Shown here: positions 7,239 through 18,200 of the stretch, piece by piece
Numbering within the stretch: the stretch's first letter is position 1
Layout: every line of letters begins with the position of its first letter
Source of the DNA: Anaerolineae bacterium
Lineage (GTDB): Bacteria; Chloroflexota; Anaerolineae; Aggregatilineales; Phototrophicaceae
DNA length: 64,000 bases
NCBI GenBank assembly: GCA_025055175.1
Contig: JANWYT010000019.1
Location: 44,480 to 108,479, forward strand
Direction of reading: 5' to 3'
Notes under the pieces: model-generated
Seen by the model: the letters and a program-made list of their open reading frames with translations, nothing else
What the model was told of the DNA's origin: nothing
Databases searched by the model: none
Made by a program: the position numbers and the translations under genes

Positions 7239-10019
7239 ATGCTGGCCAATACCCTGTTTCACGGCGCGAACGCTGGTTATGTCCTGGAACTATATGAACG
7301 GTATCAGCAAAGCCCCGATGTTTTCGACGCGGCCACGCGCCGCTTCTTCGAGCAATGGACGCCTGAACTGGCTGATAACGTGGCCCAAGTCATGGCTTCT
7401 GATAGCCTGATCGACATGCAGAAGGTCGTCGGCGCGATTGGCTACGCTCAGGCTATTCGCCTGTACGGCCATTTAGAAGCCAAGCTTGACCCGCTGGGCC
7501 AGCCTAGCCCCGGCGACCCAGAGCTGAACCCTGCCATGCACGGCGTCACGCTAGACGACCTGCGCACCCTGCCTGCCGCGCTGATCGACGGCCCGCTGGC
7601 TCAAAACAGCGCTCATATGCTGGAAGTCACCCAAAAGCTGCGCACCATCTATAGCGGCTCTATCGGCTACGATAACGACCACATCCGCATGCCCGCCGAG
7701 CGCCAGTGGCTGCGCGAAGCCGCCGAGTCGCGCCGCCACCAGTTCAATCCGCAAGCCGATGACCTGCGCGCCCTGCTGGAACGTTTGACGCAAGTCGACG
7801 CCTTTGAGAACTTCTTGCAGCGTACCTTCCCTACCAAGTATCGCTTCTCCATCGAGGGGCTGGATATGATGGTGCCGATGATGGACGAGATGGTGCGCCT
7901 AGCTGCTGAAGTCGGCACTGAGACGATGGCAGTGGCGATGGCTCATCGTGGACGCCTGAATGTGCTGGCCCACGTCATGCACAAGCCCTACGATCAAATT
8001 CTGCTAGACTTCAAGGATTTCGCGGAGGTGCAACAAGCCCACGACGCCATCGGCTGGACGATTGACGACGTGAAATACCACAAAGCCTGGCAGCGCCGCG
8101 TGCCGACGGCCAACGGCCAGACCCTGACGTTGACCATGCCGCCTAATCCCAGTCACTTGGAAGCCGTGAATCCGGTGGCGGTGGGCATGGCGCGCGCCGC
8201 CGGCACGACCGTCAATCGACGCGGCGCGCCCAGCTTCGACCCGCGCAAGACGCTGCAAATCCTAGTTCATGGCGATGCGGCCTTCCCTGGCCAGGGCATT
8301 GTCGCTGAGACATTCAACTTGTCGCGCCTGCCTGGCTATTGGACAGGCGGCACGATCCACTTCATCGCCAATAACCAAGTAGGCTTCACCACCCTGCCCA
8401 AGGACGGCCGCAGCACGCTCTATGCCAGCGATCTGGCCAAAGGCTTCAAAGTGCCGATTCTGCACGTCAACGCCGACGATCCAGCCGCCTGCATTGAAGT
8501 AGCACGCATAGCCTTTGCCTATCAAGAGTACTTCGAAGCCGACTTCCTGATCGACCTGATCGGCTATCGGCGCTACGGCCACAACGAATTGGATGAGCCA
8601 GGCTTCACCCAGCCCAAGATGTACGAAATCATCCGCAAGCACCCGCCGGTGCGCCAGCTCTGGCAGGCGGTGGCTGTGCAGCGCGGCGCGGTCACGCCCC
8701 AAGAAGCAGAAGCCATGCTGACGCGCTACGACAACCAACTCCAGGAAATCTACGATAACCTGAAGCCCGAAGACGACAAGACGCAGATTAAAGAGCCACC
8801 CCAGCCCGGCACTGCCCGCAAGACCAAGACCGCTGTCACGATGGAACAGCTTATCGCTATCAACGACGGGCTGACGGGGACGCTAGAAGGCTTCAACTTC
8901 TATTCGCCGCGCTTCGAGAAGACCATACGCGCGCGCCGCACCACCCTCAACGACCCTGACCTGCCGAGCATAGACTGGGCCACCGCTGAAGAATTCGCCT
9001 TCGCCACGATCTTGGCTGACGGCGTAGCCATCCGCTTGACAGGCCAAGATAGCGAGCGCGGCACGTTCAGCCACCGCCACGCCGTGCTGTACGACGCCCA
9101 AACAGGTCAGCCCCTCACGCCCTTGTGCGAATTCCCCCAAGCCCAAGCCGCCTTTGAAGTGCGCAACAGCCCACTCTCGGAAATGGCAGCGCTAGGCTTT
9201 GAGTACGGCTACAACGTTCAAGCGCCAGAGCGCCTGGTCATCTGGGAAGCGCAATACGGCGACTTCATCAACGGTGCGCAGACCATCGTCGACGAGTTCA
9301 TCACCTCCGCGCGCGAAAAATGGGGGCAGACGCCTTCGCTAGTGCTGCTGCTGCCACACGGCCACGAAGGCGCAGGGCCAGACCATTCCAGCGGCCGCTT
9401 GGAGCGCTGGCTGCAACTAGCTGCCAAGAAGAACATCCGCGTCGCCAACTGCACCACCTCTGCGCAGTATTTCCATCTGCTGCGCCGCCAGGCTGCTCTG
9501 CTCAAGACCGACCCGCTGCCCCTAATTATCATGGCTCCTAAGAGCCTTCTGCGTAACCCTGATGTCGCCTGCCGTCCGCTGGATTTGGTCGGCGAGTCGC
9601 GCTGGCAGCCCATCATCGACGACAAGCAGGCCGATCCCGCAGTAGTGCGCCGCCTAGTGCTGTGTTCGGGCAAGTTCTACTACGATCTGATCGGCAGCGA
9701 ATGGCGCGCCAAACATCCAGAAGTGGCCATTGTACGCGTAGAGCAGCTGTATCCCTTCCCCTCAGATGATCTGCAAGTCATCTTCGACAAGTACAGCGCC
9801 GTAGAACAAATCGTCTGGGCGCAGGAAGAGCCGAAGAACATGGGAGCGTGGGAGTTCATGCAATACCGTATCAAAAAGATGGTGGGTATTGGCATTCCAG
9901 TGAACTACGTAGGCCGTCGACGCAGTTCCAGCCCAGCAGAAGGCTCGAAGACTGCGCACCAGATCAACCAAGCGCTGATTGTGGAATATGCCTTCACCTG
10001 GAGATTTGACAACCAGTAG
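7239..10019 (+). CDS. sucA: 2-oxoglutarate dehydrogenase E1 component
   Basis: This 926-aa thiamine-diphosphate enzyme decarboxylates 2-oxoglutarate and passes the succinyl group to SucB lipoate. Length and layout match bacterial SucA (about 930 aa). Visible are the N-terminal docking segment (NAGYVLELYERYQQSP), AMAHRGRLNVLAHV, SHLEAVNPVAVG, the TDP/Mg region with HFIANNQVGFTT and HVNADDPAACIEVARIA, YRRYGHNELDEP, and in the pyrimidine-binding half GTFSHRHAVLYD and YGDFINGAQTIVDEF. It is followed after 63 nt by sucB. No lipoamide dehydrogenase gene is in the window. Confidence 0.97.
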   Translation: MLANTLFHGANAGYVLELYERYQQSPDVFDAATRRFFEQWTPELADNVAQVMASDSLIDMQKVVGAIGYAQAIRLYGHLEAKLDPLGQPSPGDPELNPAMHGVTLDDLRTLPAALIDGPLAQNSAHMLEVTQKLRTIYSGSIGYDNDHIRMPAERQWLREAAESRRHQFNPQADDLRALLERLTQVDAFENFLQRTFPTKYRFSIEGLDMMVPMMDEMVRLAAEVGTETMAVAMAHRGRLNVLAHVMHKPYDQILLDFKDFAEVQQAHDAIGWTIDDVKYHKAWQRRVPTANGQTLTLTMPPNPSHLEAVNPVAVGMARAAGTTVNRRGAPSFDPRKTLQILVHGDAAFPGQGIVAETFNLSRLPGYWTGGTIHFIANNQVGFTTLPKDGRSTLYASDLAKGFKVPILHVNADDPAACIEVARIAFAYQEYFEADFLIDLIGYRRYGHNELDEPGFTQPKMYEIIRKHPPVRQLWQAVAVQRGAVTPQEAEAMLTRYDNQLQEIYDNLKPEDDKTQIKEPPQPGTARKTKTAVTMEQLIAINDGLTGTLEGFNFYSPRFEKTIRARRTTLNDPDLPSIDWATAEEFAFATILADGVAIRLTGQDSERGTFSHRHAVLYDAQTGQPLTPLCEFPQAQAAFEVRNSPLSEMAALGFEYGYNVQAPERLVIWEAQYGDFINGAQTIVDEFITSAREKWGQTPSLVLLLPHGHEGAGPDHSSGRLERWLQLAAKKNIRVANCTTSAQYFHLLRRQAALLKTDPLPLIIMAPKSLLRNPDVACRPLDLVGESRWQPIIDDKQADPAVVRRLVLCSGKFYYDLIGSEWRAKHPEVAIVRVEQLYPFPSDDLQVIFDKYSAVEQIVWAQEEPKNMGAWEFMQYRIKKMVGIGIPVNYVGRRRSSSPAEGSKTAHQINQALIVEYAFTWRFDNQ

Positions 10020-10082
10020 GTGGCGCGCTGCGCTTTTGGCACGCCTACAATGACTCTGATCCGAACACAGGGAGATATGCGA

Positions 10083-11300
10083 ATGGCTGTGAATATTGTA
10101 GTACCGCCCCTGAGCGAGTCGGTCGTGGAAGCGACGGTGAGCGAATGGCGCAAGAAAATCGGCGAAGCCGTCAAGGCAGGTGAGGTGATCGTCGTGCTGG
10201 AGACAGACAAGGTGGCGCTAGAAGTGGTGGCTGAAGCTGATGGCGTCTTAGCCAGCATTGTTCAGGCTGAAGGCGCGGACGTAGGCGCTGGAGCTTTGCT
10301 AGGGACGCTAGAGGTCAGCGGCGCAGTCATCACACCGCCCACTCCCGTCACACCTACGACCGTCCCAGCCCCAGCGAAGGACAGCGCTCCACACGCAACT
10401 CCCGTCGCTCGGCGCGCTGCTGAAGCCCTGAACGTTGATTTAGCCCAAGTGAGCGCCAGCGGCGGCAAGATCACCAAGTCGGACGTCATCGCAGCAGCCA
10501 GCACCCCGATGACGCAAGCGCCCTCACCGCTCATTAACCCCAATCCGCGTCCCGCCCCACAGCAAGCGCCCATCATAGCCAGCAGCGCTCGCCCGCTCGA
10601 TCCGCGCGAGCAGCGGGTGAAGATGACGCGCCGCCGCCGCACCATCGCCCAGCGCCTGCACGAAGCCAAGCAGGCCACTGCCATGCTGACCACCTTCAAC
10701 GAAATTGACATGAGCGCCGTAAACGCGGTGCGCGCGCGGCGCAAGGATGTCTTCAAAGAGCGCTACGGCGTGAGCCTGGGCTACAACGCCTTCTTCGTGA
10801 AGGCCGTCGTAGGAGCGCTGAAAGCCTTCCCCATCTTGAACGCCGAAATTGACGGCTCAGACATCATCATGAAGCATTACTACGACATTGGCATCGCCGT
10901 CAGCACCGATGAAGGCCTGGTCGTGCCGATCATCCGCTCAGCAGATACCCTGTCTTTCGCCCAGATTGAGGCGAAAGTCAAAGAGTATGCAGAACAGGCG
11001 CGCAATGGTACGCTGACGATCGAGTCGCTGATGGGTGGGACGTTCACCATCACCAACGGTGGCGTGTTCGGCTCGCTGATGAGTACGCCCATCCTTAATC
11101 ACCCACAAGTGGGCATTTTGGGCCTGCACGCCATCAAAGAGCGACCTATCGCCCTGAACGGCGAAGTCGTCATCCGCCCGATGATGTACGTCGCCTTGAG
11201 CTACGATCATCGCCTGATTGACGGCCGCGAAGCCGTGCAGTTCCTGGTCAAGGTCAAGGAATACATTGAAGACCCTGAACGCTTGCTCATTGAGGGTTGA
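10083..11300 (+). CDS. sucB: Dihydrolipoamide succinyltransferase (E2)
   Basis: The E2 core of the 2-oxoglutarate dehydrogenase complex, about 405 aa. A lipoyl domain (residues 1-75) has the acceptor lysine in [10 protein letters not shown] at about K43. A Pro/Ala-rich linker leads to a peripheral-subunit-binding domain ([25 protein letters not shown]). The catalytic acyltransferase domain ends with [15 protein letters not shown], whose H376 and D380 are the expected catalytic pair. The frame opens at 10020, but the ATG at 10083 is preferred: GGAG at 10071-10074 is well spaced and [13 protein letters not shown] is the canonical N-terminus. Confidence 0.96.
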   Translation: MAVNIVVPPLSESVVEATVSEWRKKIGEAVKAGEVIVVLETDKVALEVVAEADGVLASIVQAEGADVGAGALLGTLEVSGAVITPPTPVTPTTVPAPAKDSAPHATPVARRAAEALNVDLAQVSASGGKITKSDVIAAASTPMTQAPSPLINPNPRPAPQQAPIIASSARPLDPREQRVKMTRRRRTIAQRLHEAKQATAMLTTFNEIDMSAVNAVRARRKDVFKERYGVSLGYNAFFVKAVVGALKAFPILNAEIDGSDIIMKHYYDIGIAVSTDEGLVVPIIRSADTLSFAQIEAKVKEYAEQARNGTLTIESLMGGTFTITNGGVFGSLMSTPILNHPQVGILGLHAIKERPIALNGEVVIRPMMYVALSYDHRLIDGREAVQFLVKVKEYIEDPERLLIEG

Positions 11301-11332
11301 TTCAAGCCCTCCCGATCCAGATTCAAAAGTAA

Positions 11333-11356
11333 ACGCGAGGCCGTCGAGCCTCGCGT
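11333..11356. terminator. Convergent hairpin between sucB and the ABC exporter
   Basis: A perfect 9-bp GC-rich stem, ACGCGAGGC and GCCTCGCGT, encloses a 6-nt loop. It sits between the two converging genes. On the minus strand it is followed by TTTACTTTTG, a usable T-rich tract, so it best serves the ABC exporter operon. On the plus strand the following sequence is not T-rich. Confidence 0.65.
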
Positions 11357-11361
11357 CGGCT

Positions 11362-13185
11362 TCAAGCCATCTCAAGCGCACGCTCTAGCTCCGCTTCACG
11401 CTCTCTGCGGAACTGCTTGGTGTACAGGCTGTAGTAGTGGCCGCGCTGACGCAGCAGTTCGCTGTGCGTCCCCATCTCGATGATCTTGCCGTTCTCCAGC
11501 ACGACGATACGATCTGCGTTCTTGATAGTAGACAGGCGATGGGCAATCACAAAGCTGGTGCGGCCCTCCATCAGCGTCTCCATGCCCTTCTGGATCAGCG
11601 CCTCCGTGAGAGTATCGACGCTGCTAGTGGCTTCATCCATGATGAACAGCTGCGGCTCGGCCAGGATGGCGCGGGCAATGCTGATAAGCTGCTTCTGACC
11701 TGTAGAGAGCAACACACCACCTTCACCTACTTCCGTATCGTAGCCCTTCTCCAGCGTCGCAATGAAGTCGTGAGCGCCGGCGGTGCGAGCGGCGGCTTCA
11801 ATCTGCGCGTCGGTGGCTTCCAGGCGACCGTAGCGGATGTTGTCGCGGATCGTGCCGCTGAAGAGGTGCGGCGTCTGCAAGACCATCCCGATTTTGCTGT
11901 GCAAGGAATGCAGAGCTATCTCGCGATAGTCGCGCCCATTGATGAGGATTCGGCCTGCGCGCGGCTCGTAGAAGCGGCAGATGAGGTTGACGATGGTGCT
12001 CTTGCCGCTGCCGGTGTGACCCACCAGCGCCACTGTCTCACCAGCCTTTACCTTCAGGCTGAAGTTGGTCAGGACGGGCTTATCGGCGTCGTAGTAGAAG
12101 GTCACATCCTCGAAGACGATGTCACCCTCAATGCTGTCCACCTCGACGGCGCACGGACGATCCACAATATCTGGCTTGGTATCCAACAGGCTGAAGGCGC
12201 GTTCGGCGCTGGCGATAGCGTGCTGCATGGAGGCATAGACGCGGGCCAAGTCCTGCACAGGCCACATCATGAAGGTGACGTAGCCGATGAAAGCGTTCAG
12301 GCCGCCGATGGTCAGGCCCAGCGCTTCACCGGTCAGTCCGACGATTTGCTGACCACCCAGCACCAGGATCGCGCCAACAGCCAGGCTGCTCATGATCTGG
12401 ACAGTGGGCAGAAACAAGGCGCTGTACCAAGCTGCCTTGTAAGACGCTCGATACATGCTGCGCGTCAGGTCGCCGAATTCTTCTAGCGACGTCGCTTCGC
12501 GGTTGAGGGCCTTGATGACGCGCACGCCGGTAATCATCTCGTTGTAAGCGCCGATAATCTCGGAGTTGTACTTGCGCGATTCGCGGTAGTGCAGCAGGAT
12601 ACGCGCCTTGAACCACAACGCCGCAAACCACAGGCTGGGTATCAAGGGCAGGATGGCCAGGGCCAGCTGCCAGTTAATGCTGAACATGAAGATGAGCGCG
12701 GTGACGATGTTCATCACAGCCCAAATCACGTCTAGCAAGCCCCAGGACACCAGATCAGCAATTCGTTCGCTGTCGCTATTGACGCGCGACATGATCCAGC
12801 CGACAGGCGTCTTGTTATAATAGGTGAGCGACAAGGTTTGTAGATGGTCGAACATAGCCTTGCGCAGGTCGTAAGTCACGCGCTGGCCCAGCTTGCCCGC
12901 TAAGTAAATGAAGACGAACACACCGAAGGCTAGGACGAACATCATCAGCGCGTAAGTGACGACCAACTCCACAATCCGCTGAGGATTGCGCGCGATGATC
13001 CCCTGGTCGATGATCTGTGCGCCGATGAAAGTCAAAGCTGCTTCGATGAAAGCCACCGCGCCAATAGCCACCATGAAGCCCAGGGCCATCCACTTGTGCG
13101 GGATCAGCAAGCGCAGGATGCGGCCCAGCGTCCCCACATTGGTGCTGGTATGGAACTCTTCCTCTTCAAACTGCCAGTCCGACAT
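11362..13185 (-). CDS. ABC exporter half-transporter, subunit 2
   Basis: This 607-aa protein fuses six membrane helices (residues about 30-330) to an ATPase domain. It has Walker A GHTGSGKST, Walker B LFIMDEATSSVD with the catalytic Glu intact, and H-loop VIAHRLST. The ABC signature reads LSTGQ rather than LSGGQ. It follows its partner with a 20-nt overlap, so the two are coupled and should form a heterodimer of the BmrCD/TM287-288 kind. Its deviant signature pairs with the partner's deviant Walker B (see findings). The substrate is unknown; drugs, lipids or peptides are all possible. Confidence 0.9.
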   Translation of the reverse strand: MSDWQFEEEEFHTSTNVGTLGRILRLLIPHKWMALGFMVAIGAVAFIEAALTFIGAQIIDQGIIARNPQRIVELVVTYALMMFVLAFGVFVFIYLAGKLGQRVTYDLRKAMFDHLQTLSLTYYNKTPVGWIMSRVNSDSERIADLVSWGLLDVIWAVMNIVTALIFMFSINWQLALAILPLIPSLWFAALWFKARILLHYRESRKYNSEIIGAYNEMITGVRVIKALNREATSLEEFGDLTRSMYRASYKAAWYSALFLPTVQIMSSLAVGAILVLGGQQIVGLTGEALGLTIGGLNAFIGYVTFMMWPVQDLARVYASMQHAIASAERAFSLLDTKPDIVDRPCAVEVDSIEGDIVFEDVTFYYDADKPVLTNFSLKVKAGETVALVGHTGSGKSTIVNLICRFYEPRAGRILINGRDYREIALHSLHSKIGMVLQTPHLFSGTIRDNIRYGRLEATDAQIEAAARTAGAHDFIATLEKGYDTEVGEGGVLLSTGQKQLISIARAILAEPQLFIMDEATSSVDTLTEALIQKGMETLMEGRTSFVIAHRLSTIKNADRIVVLENGKIIEMGTHSELLRQRGHYYSLYTKQFRREREAELERALEMA

Positions 13186-15010
13186 AGGATAGCTCTCTTT
13201 CCAGTTCGGTTTCGATACTCGCCTGCATGTCGTAAGTCTTGCGATAGATACCGTCGCGTTCGGCCATGAGCTGCTCGTGAGTGCCGCGCTGGACGATTCG
13301 GCCCTTGTCCATGACTAGGATCAAGTCGGCGTTCATGACGCTCTGAATGCGGTGCGCAATGACAAAACTGGTGCGCTGGCTCATCAGGCCGTCCAGCGCC
13401 TCCCGAATCTGGGATTCGGTCTGGGTATCGACGCTGCTGGTGGCGTCGTCTAGGATGAGAATGCGTGGGTTCTTGAGCAGGGTGCGGGCCAGAGCAACGC
13501 GCTGCTTCTGGCCACCACTCAAGGTCACACCGCGCTCTCCTACTAGGGTGTTGTAGCCTTCTGGGAAGCTAGCGATGAAGTCGTGGGCTGCAGCGGCGCG
13601 GGCCGCAGCTTCAATCTCTTCCTGGCTCACCTCGCGATAGACGCCATAGGCGATGTTGTTGCGAATGGTAGTAGAGAACAGGAACGGCTCTTGCTCTACG
13701 ACGCCGATCAGGTTACGCAGGAAGACACGCGGATAGGCTTTCAAATCCACCCCGTCCAGCGTGATCCTGCCACCTGTGTAGTCGTAGAAGCGCGTCAGCA
13801 GAGCCATGAGGCTGGTCTTGCCGCTGCCAGTTGAACCTAGCAGCGCGACAGCCTGGCCTGGCTCAACCTCAAAACTGATGTCGTGCAACACCGGCTTGCC
13901 AGGCTCATACTCAAACGAAACGCCTTCAAACTTCAGGCGGCCCTGCGGCTGAGAGACGGGAGCGGGCAGGCCATAGCCCATGTCCTCCCAGTCAGGGCGG
14001 ATGACCTCGCTCAAGCGGTCATACGACACCATCGCTTCGCTAACTTGAACAATGAGACGGCCTAGGTTGCGCACTGGGTCGATGATCCACCAGACGACGC
14101 CAACGTAGGCGACATACGTCCCCAGGGTAATCTGGCCGTCTAGCACCATCAAAGACGCGGCCAGATAGCCGAGAGCAGTTTGTAGGCCCATTAGCACATC
14201 GGTGAAGGGCCAATAGATCGCGTGCATCGTCATGAAGCGCGTCCCCAAGCGGAACTTCTTGTGATTCTCACCTTCGAAGCGCTGCTTTTCAAAGTCTTGG
14301 CGCGCAAAGGCCTTGACCACGCGCACGCCGCTCAGGTTCTCTTGTACCGTGCGCGAGACGACAGCGTCTTGCTCCTGAAAATCTTCGTAAGCCGCGGAGA
14401 CGCGGCGGAAGAAGAACAGCGACAGCACCATCACAATCGGGATCACCAGCACAGAGAGCAGGGCCAGCGGCGCGTGCAGAAACAGCAGCGCCGCAAAGTT
14501 GACCACGAACAGTACAAAGATTCGGCCAATACCGATGAGCTGCTCTGCGAAGAAGAGGCGTATGGCATCTACGTCGCTGGTCACCCGCTGGATGAGTTCA
14601 CCAGTGGGCATTTTATCATGATAAGCAAACGGTAAGTGCTGGAGGTGATCGAAGAGGTAATCCTTGAGGCGCAGGGCCACGCTTTCTGAGACGCGCGCTG
14701 CTCGTTCATTGCTACGGAACGAGAAAAAGCCGCGCACCGCCTGCATGGCCACGTACAGCAGCGCCACTGCAAGCGCAGCAGTCATGAAGCTTTCATCAGG
14801 ACGGACGAGGATGTTGTCGACGAAATAGCGGATGAGCAAGACTCCACCCGTCATCAGAAGAGCCGCCACCCCCAACGAGAGCGTTGCGCTCAGATACATG
14901 GGACGGTAGCCCTTGAGCAGCCGCCATAAGCCTAGCAGGCGGTTGTGCGCCAGCGTCGCCTTGACGTTGAACGTGTCGGCTGTGGTGGCTTTAGTTGCAA
15001 TTTGTGCCAC
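13166..15010 (-). CDS. ABC exporter half-transporter, subunit 1
   Basis: This 614-aa half-transporter has an N-terminal six-helix membrane domain and a C-terminal ATPase. Walker A is GSTGSGKTS and the signature is canonical LSGGQ. Walker B reads ILILDDATSSVD, with Asp in place of the catalytic Glu, as in the degenerate site of heterodimeric exporters. The start is GTG at 15008-15010, supported by AAGGAG nine bases upstream on the minus strand. It is the first gene of the exporter operon. Confidence 0.9.
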   Translation of the reverse strand: MAQIATKATTADTFNVKATLAHNRLLGLWRLLKGYRPMYLSATLSLGVAALLMTGGVLLIRYFVDNILVRPDESFMTAALAVALLYVAMQAVRGFFSFRSNERAARVSESVALRLKDYLFDHLQHLPFAYHDKMPTGELIQRVTSDVDAIRLFFAEQLIGIGRIFVLFVVNFAALLFLHAPLALLSVLVIPIVMVLSLFFFRRVSAAYEDFQEQDAVVSRTVQENLSGVRVVKAFARQDFEKQRFEGENHKKFRLGTRFMTMHAIYWPFTDVLMGLQTALGYLAASLMVLDGQITLGTYVAYVGVVWWIIDPVRNLGRLIVQVSEAMVSYDRLSEVIRPDWEDMGYGLPAPVSQPQGRLKFEGVSFEYEPGKPVLHDISFEVEPGQAVALLGSTGSGKTSLMALLTRFYDYTGGRITLDGVDLKAYPRVFLRNLIGVVEQEPFLFSTTIRNNIAYGVYREVSQEEIEAAARAAAAHDFIASFPEGYNTLVGERGVTLSGGQKQRVALARTLLKNPRILILDDATSSVDTQTESQIREALDGLMSQRTSFVIAHRIQSVMNADLILVMDKGRIVQRGTHEQLMAERDGIYRKTYDMQASIETELERELSYVGLAV

Positions 15011-15227
15011 TGAGCTATGCTCCTTGTCTGGGTGGGTTTCTTGTGACTACAAAGGTTCATAACGGCTCAGATGGTCTCACAAAACACATCAAGTGTCAAG
15101 CAACGAAATAATAGCATTTTTGCACTTAACTGCATAATCTCTGTCGTAGGAGTCTGCAAAAAGGATTGGCAACCCGGCAAAGGTCCACTTGCTGGGCCGA
15201 ACGGATGGGCAAGCTGAGCTTGAGGGG
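15011..15227 (-). other. Gap between kinase giant 1 and the exporter operon
   Basis: This 217-bp AT-richer gap lies downstream of the kinase gene and upstream of the exporter. The minus strand carries a perfect TTGACA at 15094-15099, but no convincing -10 follows at 16-18 bp (best GACCAT). No hairpin with a T-tract was found for the end of the kinase gene, so read-through is possible. No small gene is supported. Confidence 0.35.
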
Positions 15228-18200
15228 CTAGGAAGCAGGGCAGAGCGGCTCAATGCTGTATTGAGTGCGCTCAAGGCAGGTGAAATCGCGCACATAGCGG
15301 TTGCTGCGCGCCCAGTCGATGAGGTCGTCGCTGAAGGTGCGCCAAGCAGTGATGTCAGCAACGTCACCACTGAGGGCTAGGTTAGCGCGTGGATGGAAGG
15401 CTAGGGCAAAGACTGGGCCGTTGCTCAGGCGGAACTGCTGGGCTACGCGCAGCGTCTGCACGTCCCACAAAGTGAGCAGACCGCTGGACGAGCCGACTAG
15501 CAGTCGCGAACCGTCAGGACTGTAAGCCACGCTCCACAGGATGTCAATATCGACACCGAGCAAGCGCGCGCGCTCGCGGCCAGCCAACCAATCCCACAGG
15601 ATAACCACGCCATCTCGCCCTACCGAGGCCAGAACAGCCCCATTCGGACTGAGCGCTAGGCTGTAGACGGCAGCGCTGTGGCCCCGTAACCGCGTCACCT
15701 CTCGTCCATCAGTCACACGATAGACAGTGATGAGGCCATCGTCGCTGGCAGACGCGAAGTGCAAACCGTCAGTGCTGACGACCAAGTCGGTGATCCCTCG
15801 ACCTCCTTCTTGATAGCGCCGCTCCTCTAGCGTAGTGGCCAGATTCCACAGGACGATCACGCCATCGCTGTCGGCGCTGATGGCGCGCTGACCATCGGGC
15901 AGATAAGCTACCGCCTGGACGTTAGCTGTGTGGCTGCTCAGGCGCGCAATCTCTTCCCCTGTTTGGGCGTTGACCTGGAAGAGCAGGCCGCGTCGCGAGC
16001 CGATTAGCAAGGTGCGTTCGCTAGAGTCGAGAGCTGATGCCGTAATCGGCACTTCGTAGGTGAAGCGCTGCGCCTCGCGGCCTGAAGCCGTATCCCAAAT
16101 GCGCAAGGTGCGATCCGCAGACGCCGAGAAAAATCGCTCACCCTCGCGGCTGAAAATTAGCTCCGTGAGGCGATTTTGATGGCCCAGGTAGCGCCTCACT
16201 TCGCCGGGATTGCCGACGTTCCAAACACGAATGCTGTTGTCTTTGGCGCCAGTCACGGCCAAGTAGCCGTCAGTACTGATCTTGAGCGAGAGCAAAGCGT
16301 CGCTGTGGCCCTTGAGGCGGGCCAGCTCCAAGCCGTTCTCAGCTGACCACAGACGCAGCAGGCCGTCGACTGTCGCGCTGATGAGGGTACGGCCATCAGG
16401 ATGGAAGGCCACCCCGCGCACTTCGGACGTGTTGCCCAGCAGGCGGCGCACTTCGACTCCATTGGCAACATCCCACAGGATCATCGTGCCATCGGCAGAA
16501 GCGCTGATAGCTGACGCGCCATCTGCCGAGAAATCGGCACCGGTGATGGCCGAACGATGGCCGACGAAGTCGCGGACGATCTGGCCGTCAGCAGCGTTGA
16601 GCAGCAGCAGACGACCATCTCGCGCGCCACTCAGCAGAGTTTGGCCGTCTGGGCTGATGGCCAGCACAGTGGCGGCGGCCTGGTGAGCGGCGTAGCGAGC
16701 GCGCTCCTGGCCCGTCTCTACATCCCAGGCGATGATGAGGTTGTCGCTAGCGCCACTGTACAAAGTACGGCCATCGGCAGAGAATGCCAGCGAGCGCACA
16801 GGGGCGCTGTGGCCTGTCAGACGGACGCGTTCCTGACTCTGTGCGACGTCCCACACGATGACGAGAAAATCAGCAGCAGCGCTGGCCACCAAGTCCCCTG
16901 CTGGGCTGAAGACGACGGCTTCAATGTCGCCGTTGTGGCCGCGCAACACAGCACGCTCTGCGCCGCTGGCAGCGTCCCACAGGCGCACGGTGGCGTCGGT
17001 AGAGGCGCTGGCGATGAGCGTCTGCTGGCGGTTGATGTCTACGCTCGTCACCCAAGCGCTGTGGCCGCGCAGCACCATGCGCGTCCCGCGTGCCTGAGCC
17101 ACGTTGGCCAGCGTAGTCAGAGACTGCGGCGGTGGCTCGGCGCCGCTGGCCGAGAGCAAGGCCAGAGCCAGAGCCAGATCGCCATCGTCGTCGGCCAGAG
17201 CATTCCTGGCGCTGGCCTCGTAGGCGATACTCTGAGAGAAGGCAGCGTTGCGGTTGGCTTCGATGGCCGATTGTTCTGCCCTGGCGCGTTCGTTGAAGGC
17301 GAAGGCGCTCAGGGCCAGCGCGCCGAAAAACGCGACAGTGACGAAAGCCACCAGCAAGCGTAAGCGCGTGATCGACTGGCGCTTGAGCTGTTCTTCGCGT
17401 TCCCGTTGCCTGCGCTTCTCCTGCTCACGGCGCAAGCGTTCAGCAATGCTGAAGTCCAGGAACTCGCGCTCCGATTCGGTCAGGAGCAGGGTCGTCTCCT
17501 GCGCCCAGCGTTCATACTGCTCCAAGCGCACGCCGCGCAATAGATAGCTAGGATCACGCTTGGCGTTGTGCCATTCTTGAGCCATCGACGATAAGGCGCG
17601 CTGGAAGCGCACGTCGTTGCGACTGTCGTCCAGCCAAGCACGCAGACGCGACCACTCGCGGATGATAGCTTCATGAGCGACTTCGACGGTGGGGCTGCGG
17701 GTCAACGGGTCGCGGTCGAAGGTCAGCAGACGGGCTTTGCCCAGTGTGTCGATGACTTGGCGCATGATGGCCACGTCGTCGGTCGTCTCGTCGGCGTCGC
17801 GGATAGCCGTCACTTCACTGAGCAGAGCGCGGCGACGCGTGTCCTCCGTGCCTTCACCCAGAGTAATCAGGCGCAAGAAGAGCTGGCGCATGGCTTCGCG
17901 CTGCGGCGCAGCCTGTTCCTGATAGATGGCGTCAGCGCGGCGCGCTAGCGCACCACGCACCCCTCCCATCTCCTTGTATGCCAATGGCGAGATGACTGAG
18001 CCTTCGCGCAGTTCGAACAGCTCGCTGAGGGCATATTGCAGCAGCGGCAGCGCGCCAGGCTGTTCCTTCACTTCGTTGATGATAGCCGTCACCAGGCCAG
18101 GATCGTAAGTCACCCCCACGCGCTGAGTCGGCTCAACAATGGCCCGCTCCAGCTCTGAGGACGAAAGCGGCACGACCACCTCACTGCGGTCGCGCACCAT

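Noticed and set aside
11437..12486. 349-aa open frame on the plus strand
   Set aside because: It lies fully antisense to the ABC exporter subunit 2, which has all ABC motifs. The antisense protein is of random composition and has no ribosome site.
16557..17363. 268-aa open frame on the plus strand
   Set aside because: It is antisense to the WD40 part of kinase giant 1 and has no start signal or family pattern.
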